Virus record (IMG/VR): IMGVR_UViG_3300038465_000068
Span: 1-64,000 of that record
DNA length: 64,000 nt
Source of the DNA: a virus
Strand: one strand, 5' to 3'
A program made the translations under genes and the position numbers. A model generated the notes under the pieces. That model was given only the letters and a program-made list of their open reading frames with translations, was not told the origin of the DNA and ran no database searches. Of this stretch, positions 50,017 through 58,258 are shown piece by piece. Every line of letters begins with the position of its first letter. The stretch's first letter is position 1.

Positions 50017-50384
50017 AAACCCGCGTCCTGCTGATCCCGCCGCTTGGCCAGCCCAGCATCACCGTGGTCGACCTGCCGGAGGAGCCGAACCACACCGCCA
50101 TCGCCAAACTTGTCATCCCGCTGATCGGGGGCGGAAAGCACGTCTACATGGAGCGCGTTCGCGTGCTGGCCGACTTCGACGGCGGCACCAATTACCAGCC
50201 GACCGACATGATCGTCGACGAGGATTTCCTACGGAAGCGCCTGCCGCGCAACGAATACGCCACCACCATTTATCGGCGGGCCACGATGCTCGGCCGGACA
50301 GGCGTGCCAGCGCCGAGCGATCCTGAAACTCTGCCTCCCATACTGGGCACGGCGGTGCTGTTTGATAGGAGGATTTGGTTTTGA
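50013..50384 (+). CDS. Hypothetical protein, 123 residues
   Basis: Overlaps the previous stop. It is mixed alpha/beta with strands ITVVDLPEE and VYMERVRVLADF, resembling small phage proteins that contain a DMIVDEDFL phrase. No function is known. Confidence 0.6.
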   Translation: MKTRVLLIPPLGQPSITVVDLPEEPNHTAIAKLVIPLIGGGKHVYMERVRVLADFDGGTNYQPTDMIVDEDFLRKRLPRNEYATTIYRRATMLGRTGVPAPSDPETLPPILGTAVLFDRRIWF

Positions 50385-50545
50385 GCAACACAAAGAAAAT
50401 ACGGTCGAAGGCGCAAAAGAAGCGCCACGCCACGCGACAGGTCCGTCGTGGCAAGCAGAGCAAGGTCAAGATCGGCGGCAACAGACGGCCGCGCGTGAAC
50501 CCGGAGTTCGACTATCTGGGCATCGGCGAAATTCTCGGCTTCTAG
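50381..50545 (+). CDS. Small basic protein, 54 residues
   Basis: Starts at a TTG behind AGGAGG and overlaps the previous stop (TTGA). It is strongly basic (KIRSKAQKKRHATRQVRR), likely nucleic-acid binding. Confidence 0.6.
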   Translation: MSNTKKIRSKAQKKRHATRQVRRGKQSKVKIGGNRRPRVNPEFDYLGIGEILGF

Positions 50546-50559
50546 TGCCAGCCAGACAT

Positions 50560-50603
50560 AGGACCACTAGACCTAGCGGACAGCCCGTCCCCCGTGCTAT
50601 ATG
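50560..50603 (+). promoter_or_regulatory. Tandem operators upstream of an HTH gene (site 10)
   Basis: Two operator copies lie 17 bp centre to centre: AGGAC-CACTA-GACCT (50560-50574) and CGGAC-AGCCC-GTCCC (50577-50591). A -10-like TATATG (50598-50603) follows. The layout fits autoregulation of the HTH gene that starts at 50629. Confidence 0.55.
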
Positions 50604-50628
50604 CGGACAAACGGGGAGTCCGAGCAAC

Positions 50629-50916
50629 ATGACCGACGACACACAGACCGATTTTTACCGCACCGCCATCACCAAGCTGAATCTGTCCCAGAAGCGGGCG
50701 GCCGAGTTCTTGGGGTTCTCGCACCGGCAGTCCCGCCGCGTGGCTGGCTCGCATGCCAAGCTGGACACTGGCGCGGAGAAGTTGCTGCGGGTGATGATGC
50801 ACCTCGGGCTAACCGTTGCGGCGGTGGACAAGATTTGCGGCACTACGCCAGCCGCCAAGATGGCCGCAGCGCCAGCCGTGAAAGCATCGGCCGCCAAAAA
50901 GAAAAAGGCCGCCTGA
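50629..50916 (+). CDS. Small HTH protein, candidate operator-binding regulator
   Basis: A 95-residue protein. Residues 15-40 (LNLSQKRAAEFLGFSHRQSRR) form a helix-turn-helix of the XRE/phage repressor type, followed by a helical dimer-like segment and an Ala/Lys-rich tail. It sits behind tandem copies of the genome-wide operator. Regulation of that operator set is inferred from position; other HTH genes in the window (11633, 1977) are alternatives. Confidence 0.6.
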   Translation: MTDDTQTDFYRTAITKLNLSQKRAAEFLGFSHRQSRRVAGSHAKLDTGAEKLLRVMMHLGLTVAAVDKICGTTPAAKMAAAPAVKASAAKKKKAA

Positions 50917-50965
50917 CCTATCAATACGGCCAGCCAGTTCCCATATCAGAACCGAGGAGGTTCTT

Positions 50966-51190
50966 CTGAGCCAGAAGTTGAGATACGCCTATTTGGACGA
51001 GGCCCCTGTCGTGTTCACGCTGAATGAGGCGTGGCATTTCGTCGGCGGGGAGTGGAAGTCGCTGCATCCGGCGGACGCGCACAGCAAGGCGCGGCTGCTA
51101 TCGAGGGCAGAGTTTGATGCCTATGCGGCCGCAGCCGGTGCCGGGAAGTTGCCCACCGCCGCTTTCCAGCCCGCCGACAGCGAGTCGTAG
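50966..51190 (+). CDS. Hypothetical protein with probable CTG start
   Basis: The frame has no ATG. An AGGAGG lies 6 bases before an in-frame CTG at 50966; the next in-frame start, TTG at 50978, is 18 bases away from it. The 74-residue product (YAYLDEAPVVFTLNEAWHF) resembles a short family of alphaproteobacterial phages. Its end overlaps the tail of the large leftward gene by 70 bp. Confidence 0.55.
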   Translation: MSQKLRYAYLDEAPVVFTLNEAWHFVGGEWKSLHPADAHSKARLLSRAEFDAYAAAAGAGKLPTAAFQPADSES

Positions 51191-54100
51191 GCCGGGCGAT
51201 ACACCGCCTGCTGGGCGGCGAACAATTCCGCAGCGCGCGGCGTCTTGGGATCAAGGCTTCGCCATTCCTTGTATAGATTATGCCCGCCGCCGCCCTTGGG
51301 GCTTTTCGCCTCGATCAGGGCAGGCGGTGCGATCAGCACCTCACCGATCTGGCCGTTCTTGAACTGGACGTTGACGGCGCGGTCGAAATATCCCTCGGCC
51401 TTCATCTTGTAGCCCTCGTCAGTTGCCGGGAATTTCTCGGCGAGCGCCTTGGCGACGGCATTGGCCTGTTCCAGCGTGTCGACGGCGAAGGTGCCGCGCA
51501 CGATGTCGGTCACACCAGCAGGCGCGCGACCGGCCGCCATCTTGCGCAGCGTGGCGTGAAAATCTTTCACCAGAACGCGGGGCATTTCCTTGACGCCTGC
51601 CGCGCGCCATTGCGTGCCGGTCTCGTCGGCGATCTTGCTGGCGGTCTCGTCCAGCGTCGCCTTGTTGGCCTCGGCTCCTGCATAGACTTGCTCGATGCTG
51701 TGGAGCGGGCTGTTCTTGATCCATATGTCCTTGACGTTGCGCGAGTCGAGCGGGCCCACACCCTTGTTGCCGGGATTGTTGAGGTGGTCGGCCATGCGCT
51801 CATAGGCGTCATCCTCGTCAAGGCTTTCGAGATACGTCGGGCCTTGGTGCGCGCCATCACCCCACGATTCTGATGAACCGGCGTTGTTGCCACCGCCGGT
51901 CCAGCGGCCATCCTCGTCACGCGGCTCGGTCTCGCTGTACTTGGCGAACTGCTTGGCGAAGGCGCGCGCCAGCATCTTGCGCAGGCCCTTCTCCTCGGCC
52001 CAGCCGTCGTTGATCGGCGCGTGCACCTCCGGCCCGAACACCAGCGGGAAAGCTGGCGGCGTGGTCCCGGTCAGGTCTTTGCCGCCGCTGTCATAGGACA
52101 GGGTGACGTGGGTGAGATATTGCGGCCAGTCGTGCGATGCGCCCGCCGCCATGGCTTCCTTGTGCCGGGCTTGCAGGTCATCGCTGTGGAAGTGCAGCAC
52201 GACCGCACCCTTGTCGCCCAGCCCCATGATACCGCGCCGACCGCCGACCGCCGACACGGTGTCATCGTTCGGCTCCAGCGCCACCGGCTTGCGGCTATAG
52301 ACCTGCGTGACGTGCATTTCGTGGGGCGGCACGAGATTTGGGATACCAGCGCGGGACGCCCATGCGTGCAGGCGCTCGGCATTGGCTAGTGGGCGATGGA
52401 CGTACAGGCTGTCTGGCACGGCCAGCTTGCGCACCGCAGCCAGCGCGCCGTCGAAGGTGATCGACTTGGTCATGTCCGGGTCGGTGGAGGAAAAACGGCC
52501 ATGCTCGTCATGGCTGGGGTTGAACTTCGCGACAGCGCCTAGCGCCTCGCCGAAGGTCAGCGCGCGCTTTTGCGCTTCAAGCTGGGAAGCCCACCGATCC
52601 CTAATCCCCCGCCATAGGTCTCCGGCGCTGCGTCCTTGATATTGGGATGGATCGGATGCAATGGCCGCTTCGTAAGCGGCGCGTCCTCGTGCCCGCTGGT
52701 CGGCGTCGGTTCCTGTCCCTTCGTGGTCTCCGATGAACTCTGCATGACCGGCGGTCCTTGTGGCGTCGACATTGTGGGCAGCGGCAAAATCACCGACAGC
52801 GTGCCCAAGGGAGCCGTCAGTGTCCACCACCAGAACGCGGGTGCCGGAGGTGCTGGGAACTAAGGTGTGGAACCCGATGCCTGCTTTCAAGAGGGCGGCA
52901 TGGGTTTCGGCAGGCTGGCCGGGCACCGTCAGGTCATACAGGGCGTGTGGCCCGTCCTGCGCCTTGTTGAACACAAGGACGGCCTTCTGGTTGGCGAGGT
53001 GGCCCTTCATCACCGTGGCCAGCCGCAAGGCTGCTGGGCTCGCTGTGTCGCTCTCCGTGAGGGTGGCGTTCTCTGCACCGTCCGACCATGCCCCGATCAC
53101 CCCGGCCTGCTGGCTGACCAGCCCCAGCCGGTTGTCGATGTCCCGGGACATTGCCTCAAAAACCTTCTGGCGCGGCCCGGACAGGTCGTGCACCGCGCCG
53201 CCGAAATCCTTGTCGTGGATGCTGGCGCTGGCGAACGCCATGCCTGTCCACTTCCCGTCCTCGTCGCGGGGCTGATCCGGGTCGAATTTCTCGATGTGCC
53301 CGTCCACCGGGATCACGATGTAGAACGTAAGCGGCGGCCCGACCTTGCCGAACAACAGCTTCTCGGCCTCCTTCGCTGACAGCGGCTTGATCCATTCCGG
53401 CTTAATCGGGCCAATGTGCCGCCACGCCGGATTTTCCCCAGTGAACGGATTGGGCTCAAACCTTTCGTCGGGTTTGACGTTGGGCGATTCCTCCGGCGGC
53501 AGGGTGACGCGCAGCAGCACAGGCTTCGTTCCGGTTTGCTCGGCCGCGTATTCGGCAAAGCGCGCTGCAACATCGGGGTACGGCGACATATAGACGGACA
53601 TCTTGCGGTCGCCTGCCATCATGGTCTCGCGGGGCATGCCGCGCTCAATTCCCCACTTGTCAGCACCTTCGCCCTTGTGCGGGATCAAGCCCTCTTTCTT
53701 GATCGCCGCCAGCGCAGCCTTCGCGGTGCCGTGATAGAACGTGCCGCCGCCAGCCCAGCGCCCATGGTCATCCCGCTCCTCGTCGGGGTTGAACTTGCGC
53801 ACGGCCGCCAGCGCAGTAGCGAAGTCCATGGCAGGCGTCGGGCTGGGCGGCGGCTTTGACAGCCAGTGCGGCAGCTTGTGCGCCATTTCCATTTCCAGCA
53901 CGTCGATATTCAATTTGCCGCCGCTCTCCCACACGCCGCCATCAGCCTTGGTGATCGGCGAACTTTTGAAGTCCGGCGCGGCATCCTTCCATGCGTCCCA
54001 CTTCTGCCAAGCCGTGCCCATCACCACAATCTCGCGCTCGCTCTGCACATTCTGGCCATAGACCGGGACGGACAGGATCGCGGTGCGCGGCACGCTGGCG

Positions 54101-56325
54101 CGCAGCACAACGCGGGTTTCATTGTCCGGGTGGAAGCCGACGCCACCCCAGCCGTTTGCCACGCTGCGGGTCGCTGTGGTGGACATCGCGCCGTTTCGCA
54201 TGACGTTGATCTCGGGCAGCTTGGTGAAGCCATCGACCCGGACCTTCGGTGTCGCAGCAATGTCTTTGCCAGACAGCATGACGCCGCGATAGACCTGCAC
54301 CACCGGCTTGTCGGCCTTGGCGAGGAGATACTGGGTGGTCTCCCACTTCGCGCGGACATAAGCCTTCACGCCGTCATAGCCGCCGACGTTGGCAAAGATG
54401 GAGTTGGCGTCGCTCTTGATCGAGTTGAGGTCATCGGTGTCGAAGTGCGCGACGTTCAACCGGCCGCCCATTTCCTCGGCGGCGGCGACTTGCAGGATGC
54501 GGCCGTTGGTGCCGCTCGACGATTCCTTCCAGCCGCCCCAGACCTTTTCGTCGGTGTTTTTGATGTCCTGCATCGTCGGCTCGTCATCGCTGGCCGACCC
54601 TGACAGCGCGATCTTTTTGATCCCGCGCGCGCGCATCAGTTCCTTCGTCCGGCTCTGCGACAGCGCCTCGGCGAGGTCATGGGTGCGGCTGTAATCCTCG
54701 GAGTCGACGCTGCCGTCCTCGCTGTCACCGCTGGATGATGTCAGATATTCGTCGGACAGATTGTTCTGGGCGAACTTGTATTTATCGTCGTCGTCCGTGC
54801 TGTCCCAGCTTTCTTGAATCGAGGACTTGGCGGCATCGGCAAGATAGTCTGGCGGGTCCATGTTACCGGCGCGCTTGTCGCGCTCGATGGCGAAGGCGTC
54901 TCTGATCTTGGTGTCGAGACCTTCGCGCATTTCCTGCGTCAGGCGGTCCTGCGGCTTCTCCGGCTCGACGCCAACAAAGTTCGGATCGGGGTCAAAGCCT
55001 TCCGGGCTGTCGAGGGAACTGCCGCCGAACTCCACGCCACTATGCTTGTCGAGCCTGTCGCCACTGGTATTGAGCGTGATGGCGTCGTCCAGTTGCTCGA
55101 CCGTGAACGGGATTTTCTTTTCGCCATCCTCCTCGCGGTCATCGAAGTGCTCTTGGATCGCATCGCGCAACCACTGGCGGCCCTTGTCGCCGCCGGTTTC
55201 GTTGTCGGCGATGTCGGTGGCCGCGTCCTCTGGCGCTTGGTTCTCGCGCCACTGGTTTTCCTGATAGTCCACCTCCTGCTGGAGATTGTTTTCGAGGTAC
55301 GCCTCCTCGGCCTTCGTCTGCGCATCACCTGTCAGGCCATCCCAGTCCGTCGCCTTGCCATCGCTATCGCCAACAGCGTCGCCGATGGGCTCGACGTGCT
55401 CCGGCATGTCGACGTGCAGCGTTTCCTTGCTGGGAAAGAACTCTGGAAATCGCTGGTCGACCTGCGCAAATTTCATGTCGTCAGAAAATGCGTCAAAGTG
55501 CACCCCAGCCTTCAACTCTGCCGCATCGGTGAAGTCTGGAACTTTCATGTTGAACACATTCTCGGCAGCGGCATGGTCAAAGGCGATTTTCGCCGCGCTC
55601 GCCAACGCAATGCGGTCATGCGGGTCCATGCCAGGATAGGCGTTAGGATCGAGTGTGATGTTGCCGGAAGTGTCGACCGATAGCGCGCTGCCGAGCGTTT
55701 TATAATCCGCCAGTTGTATATTGTTGCCGTTCGTAACAGTCAGCATATTCGCCCCGCCGCTGGACATGCCGGTGCCACCACCACGCGCAGCAGTCAGCGC
55801 GCGCATTTTCCAGTCATCAATCTGAAATTCTGCTCCCGGTACTACGCCTTGGAGCGTCTGCATCCTCGGGTTTTTCACGAGATCGGCGATAGCAACAGCC
55901 TTGCCTGGGCCGCGCTGCCAGTCGGCGTTCATTTGATATTGAAAGTCGGTTATGTTGCGGGCGATGTAGTTAATGCGGACAGCCGCCTTTTGCGGCGCGG
56001 TCAAATCGCCAAAACCTTTCGGGTCTTTGCTGAAATCGGCGGGTGCGGTAAGCCGCGCGGTCAGCTTTTCGAGGTCAGGTTTCACGCCCTGAAACTGGCG
56101 CTCCATGCGGACAGCGGCGTTCTTGTTCCACTCGTCGCCGCCGACGTCGGTGACGCGGGCATCCAGCGCAGGCTCGCCACCAAGGCCGGTGGCCGCCGCC
56201 ACGGCAGCACCGCCTGCGCCGCCGCCGCTGGCAAATTCGCCGCCCTGCGACGTCCCAGCAGGCTCGTGGTTCGGGTTATACTTGTGGAGAAGGGACGCGG
56301 CGGCCATGGCCTCGTCGAATGTCAT
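51121..56325 (-). CDS. Polyvalent protein: two ADP-ribosyltransferase-like domains, Acb1-like 2H phosphoesterase, RelA/SpoT-like domain
   Basis: About 1,734 residues from the ATG at 56325 (GTG at 56334 is an alternative; numbering below counts from it). Six copies of a short linker (ALAAVRKFNPD, then RDEHGRW) separate domains. Residues 650-775 are an R-S-E ADP-ribosyltransferase (YRG with Arg683, STT 718-720, E-x-E at 766-768). Residues 865-995 are a second, H-Y-type one (YHGT, VYMS). Residues 1035-1215 are an unknown domain. Residues 1304-1445 carry two HxT motifs (1341-1343 and 1409-1411) and match Acb1-like 2H phosphoesterases. Residues 1550-1695 resemble RelA/SpoT synthetases. Such multidomain phage proteins are known as polyvalent proteins and may be injected with the DNA to neutralise host defences. 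Injection is inferred. Confidence 0.85.
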   Translation of the reverse strand: MTFDEAMAAASLLHKYNPNHEPAGTSQGGEFASGGGAGGAAVAAATGLGGEPALDARVTDVGGDEWNKNAAVRMERQFQGVKPDLEKLTARLTAPADFSKDPKGFGDLTAPQKAAVRINYIARNITDFQYQMNADWQRGPGKAVAIADLVKNPRMQTLQGVVPGAEFQIDDWKMRALTAARGGGTGMSSGGANMLTVTNGNNIQLADYKTLGSALSVDTSGNITLDPNAYPGMDPHDRIALASAAKIAFDHAAAENVFNMKVPDFTDAAELKAGVHFDAFSDDMKFAQVDQRFPEFFPSKETLHVDMPEHVEPIGDAVGDSDGKATDWDGLTGDAQTKAEEAYLENNLQQEVDYQENQWRENQAPEDAATDIADNETGGDKGRQWLRDAIQEHFDDREEDGEKKIPFTVEQLDDAITLNTSGDRLDKHSGVEFGGSSLDSPEGFDPDPNFVGVEPEKPQDRLTQEMREGLDTKIRDAFAIERDKRAGNMDPPDYLADAAKSSIQESWDSTDDDDKYKFAQNNLSDEYLTSSSGDSEDGSVDSEDYSRTHDLAEALSQSRTKELMRARGIKKIALSGSASDDEPTMQDIKNTDEKVWGGWKESSSGTNGRILQVAAAEEMGGRLNVAHFDTDDLNSIKSDANSIFANVGGYDGVKAYVRAKWETTQYLLAKADKPVVQVYRGVMLSGKDIAATPKVRVDGFTKLPEINVMRNGAMSTTATRSVANGWGGVGFHPDNETRVVLRASVPRTAILSVPVYGQNVQSEREIVVMGTAWQKWDAWKDAAPDFKSSPITKADGGVWESGGKLNIDVLEMEMAHKLPHWLSKPPPSPTPAMDFATALAAVRKFNPDEERDDHGRWAGGGTFYHGTAKAALAAIKKEGLIPHKGEGADKWGIERGMPRETMMAGDRKMSVYMSPYPDVAARFAEYAAEQTGTKPVLLRVTLPPEESPNVKPDERFEPNPFTGENPAWRHIGPIKPEWIKPLSAKEAEKLLFGKVGPPLTFYIVIPVDGHIEKFDPDQPRDEDGKWTGMAFASASIHDKDFGGAVHDLSGPRQKVFEAMSRDIDNRLGLVSQQAGVIGAWSDGAENATLTESDTASPAALRLATVMKGHLANQKAVLVFNKAQDGPHALYDLTVPGQPAETHAALLKAGIGFHTLVPSTSGTRVLVVDTDGSLGHAVGDFAAAHNVDATRTAGHAEFIGDHEGTGTDADQRARGRAAYEAAIASDPSQYQGRSAGDLWRGIRDRWASQLEAQKRALTFGEALGAVAKFNPSHDEHGRFSSTDPDMTKSITFDGALAAVRKLAVPDSLYVHRPLANAERLHAWASRAGIPNLVPPHEMHVTQVYSRKPVALEPNDDTVSAVGGRRGIMGLGDKGAVVLHFHSDDLQARHKEAMAAGASHDWPQYLTHVTLSYDSGGKDLTGTTPPAFPLVFGPEVHAPINDGWAEEKGLRKMLARAFAKQFAKYSETEPRDEDGRWTGGGNNAGSSESWGDGAHQGPTYLESLDEDDAYERMADHLNNPGNKGVGPLDSRNVKDIWIKNSPLHSIEQVYAGAEANKATLDETASKIADETGTQWRAAGVKEMPRVLVKDFHATLRKMAAGRAPAGVTDIVRGTFAVDTLEQANAVAKALAEKFPATDEGYKMKAEGYFDRAVNVQFKNGQIGEVLIAPPALIEAKSPKGGGGHNLYKEWRSLDPKTPRAAELFAAQQAVYRPAYDSLSAGWKAAVGNFPAPAAAA

Positions 56326-56349
56326 CGCCCCCACCGCTAGTCTCCCCCC

Positions 56350-56625
56350 ATGGCCAACGATTCCCCGCTGGACAAGTTATGCGACGAGGACAGGGCGTTC
56401 GTCTATGCCATTGCCGGGATATGGCGGCGGATCGAGGCGCTCAAGCTGGTATTTGCGGAAGGTCCGAAACGGGTTGCTCTTGAGGTTGCGCTGGAGAACC
56501 TGACAGCCATCGTCCGGTCAACGGTCGTCGTGCCGGGTCGCGAAGGTCAGCAGGATCATCGGGATAGTACGTCCAATGCGTCCAGCCAGTCCGCTCGCCC
56601 CGCTCCACATACCCCCCACCCTTGA
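56350..56625 (+). CDS. Possible rightward gene, 91 residues
   Basis: The first 70 residues read as a plausible helical protein (DKLCDEDRAFVYAIAGIWRR, then ALEVALENLTAIV). There is no clear ribosome site, and it overlaps the leftward gene at 56441 by 185 bp. It starts 25 bp from the polyvalent gene start. Confidence 0.35.
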   Translation: MANDSPLDKLCDEDRAFVYAIAGIWRRIEALKLVFAEGPKRVALEVALENLTAIVRSTVVVPGREGQQDHRDSTSNASSQSARPAPHTPHP

Positions 56626-56797
56626 CGTGGACGCGGTCGCCGGGCTGGGCCCAGCGTATCCGGCGCTCGACAAAGGCCATCAGCACAACGTCGTTGCCCT
56701 TGAGCACCGGCCAGACGATGTCGCCGTCATAGCCGATGCTGGCCAAGAATTTGTCCATGGTCTCGTCCATGCGGCGCTTCACGTCGGCGTAATTCAC
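56441..56797 (-). CDS. Hypothetical protein, 118 residues
   Basis: A GTG start overlaps the upstream stop. The first 80 residues are a clear alpha/beta protein (TMDKFLASIGYDGDIVW, then RVHVKGGGYV); the Pro-rich end overlaps the possible rightward gene. Confidence 0.6.
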   Translation of the reverse strand: MNYADVKRRMDETMDKFLASIGYDGDIVWPVLKGNDVVLMAFVERRIRWAQPGDRVHVKGGGYVERGERTGWTHWTYYPDDPADLRDPARRPLTGRWLSGSPAQPQEQPVSDLPQIPA

Positions 56798-57024
56798 GTC
56801 TTTGGCTTCCTGATTTTGCGCGCGACCGCCAACTGCGCCGCCACCAGCTTGCCGCGCTCGGTCAGCGTGACGTGCACCTTGACCATGCCGCGCCCGGCCA
56901 GCGCGCGCAGGCTGATGTTGGGCGCTATGTCGGTGAAATCTGCCACCCGACCGCGCACCGCGCCGATCTTGGTCAGCGCATATCGCTGGGTCTCGCTAAG
57001 GCGCGGCTCGCCCCGGTGACTCAT
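56794..57024 (-). CDS. Winged-helix-like protein, 76 residues
   Basis: From the ATG at 57024, overlapping the upstream stop. LSETQRYALTKIGAVRG, then ISLRALAGRGMVKVHVTLTERG, is the helix and wing of a small winged-helix domain. Possible regulator. Confidence 0.6.
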   Translation of the reverse strand: MSHRGEPRLSETQRYALTKIGAVRGRVADFTDIAPNISLRALAGRGMVKVHVTLTERGKLVAAQLAVARKIRKPKT

Positions 57025-57383
57025 AAATCGGCCCGGATGCTTCCGGCGTGGATCGTATAATCTTTTGGCGGCGGCTCGATCCATTCAACATAGGCTGAAT
57101 TGTTGCGCATCGCGGCGGTGTGCTGCGGCTCGGCCTTCGCCACCGACATCACGACAAAGCCGTCCTTGAGGCCCTGCGGGTTGTCCTCCGGCCGGGCGAT
57201 ATAGGTGATGGTGCGGCCGAGACTGTCGCCGGTCAGCGCGCCGGTCGCGTGGTCAAATTCCTGCAACAGCAGCAAGTCGCCGGGCTGGAAATCCCGGTCG
57301 GCCTTGCGCAGTTCGTGGACCTTGAGACCAGACCGCGCGGCGGCGAATTGATCGGGCCAGATTTTCAGGCGGTGTGCGCGCAT
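57021..57383 (-). CDS. DUF3850 (ASCH-like) protein
   Basis: A 120-residue protein: HRLKIWPDQFAAARSG, then HELRKADRDFQPGDLLLLQEFD and DGFVVMSV. This is the DUF3850/ASCH-like pattern, a PUA-like fold that may bind RNA or modified nucleotides. Direct activity is not established. Confidence 0.75.
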   Translation of the reverse strand: MRAHRLKIWPDQFAAARSGLKVHELRKADRDFQPGDLLLLQEFDHATGALTGDSLGRTITYIARPEDNPQGLKDGFVVMSVAKAEPQHTAAMRNNSAYVEWIEPPPKDYTIHAGSIRADL

Positions 57384-57913
57384 CAGGTTCCTACCTTGTG
57401 GATTTCTTGGCCATCGTTTTCCAACCAGATGAAATCACCATCCTCACCAATCGGGAAGTGCTTGCAGCAGGTGGAACAGAATGTGCCTTGGTAAAAGAAC
57501 GGATCGCGGGCGATTGTCTCGCACAGCGCACGGCTCATGGTGGTGACAGCACCGCACTTGCCATGCCTGTAGGCGCTGCGCACAGGCCGCACAAAACCCT
57601 TGGCGCGCTCCTCGGCCGACAGCACGACATAATCCTGCTGCTGGCCATTGGGCTTGAGTTCTTTGTGCTTGGGGTCGTTGGGATCGCCGCCGCCGATCAG
57701 TTCGCGCGCGTTGCGGTCGACTGGGATGCTGGCGTTCTGCTTCATGCGCCACGCCTCGATGGCGCTTGTGGCACGGGTCACGCGCCTCACGGCTGAATCG
57801 TACAGGTCTTTGGCCTTCGTCAGTTCGCGCGACGCGGCGGCGACATTCTCCTGCGCATCAGACCATTCGTTGTGAAGGTCGTACTCCTCGTCCGAAACGG
57901 AATCCTCTGGCAT
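57383..57913 (-). CDS. Hypothetical protein with Cys pair
   Basis: From the ATG at 57913 (176 residues). A helical first half (ELTKAKDLYDSAVRRV) is followed by a domain with CSTCCKHFP near the end and other Cys, so it may bind zinc. The upstream extension is spurious. Confidence 0.6.
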   Translation of the reverse strand: MPEDSVSDEEYDLHNEWSDAQENVAAASRELTKAKDLYDSAVRRVTRATSAIEAWRMKQNASIPVDRNARELIGGGDPNDPKHKELKPNGQQQDYVVLSAEERAKGFVRPVRSAYRHGKCGAVTTMSRALCETIARDPFFYQGTFCSTCCKHFPIGEDGDFIWLENDGQEIHKVGT

Positions 57914-58083
57914 CAGCGTTTGGCCTTTTTCTTTTTCGACCCGGCGCTGGCGGCCTTGGCCGTGATCTCGGTGATGTTGAGCGGGCCCATGCAGCGGTGA
58001 TTCCATTCTGCCGTGCCGCAATGTCGGCACTTCGGCGCGGCGCACGCCTTGGTCCGCTTTTCTTGTGGTTCGGGCTTGCCCAT
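57913..58083 (-). CDS. Small zinc-finger-like protein, 56 residues
   Basis: From the ATG at 58083. ACAAPKCRHCGTAEW, then HRC, could bind one zinc; the end is Lys-rich. The start overlaps the upstream stop. Confidence 0.6.
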   Translation of the reverse strand: MGKPEPQEKRTKACAAPKCRHCGTAEWNHRCMGPLNITEITAKAASAGSKKKKAKR

Positions 58084-58253
58084 CAGCCTATTGGTCCTTC
58101 GTATTGCGCCAGCCGCGCCTCTGCGGCCAGCGCCCGTTTGAGATAGTAGCACGCGAGGCCGCGCCAGAAGTCATTGACCTTGGCAAAAGCCTTGGCCGCC
58201 ATTTCCTCCCGCGTCGGGGCATAAGCGTAGTTTTTCCGACCCTTCGGCGTCAC
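58083..58253 (-). CDS. Small helical protein, 56 residues
   Basis: A GTG start 5 bases after the KTSC stop; the ribosome site is weak. Its sequence is coherent (AFAKVNDFWRGLACYYL, then RALAAEARLAQY), and the stop overlaps the next start. Confidence 0.5.
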   Translation of the reverse strand: MTPKGRKNYAYAPTREEMAAKAFAKVNDFWRGLACYYLKRALAAEARLAQYEGPIG

Positions 58254-58258
58254 GCGAG

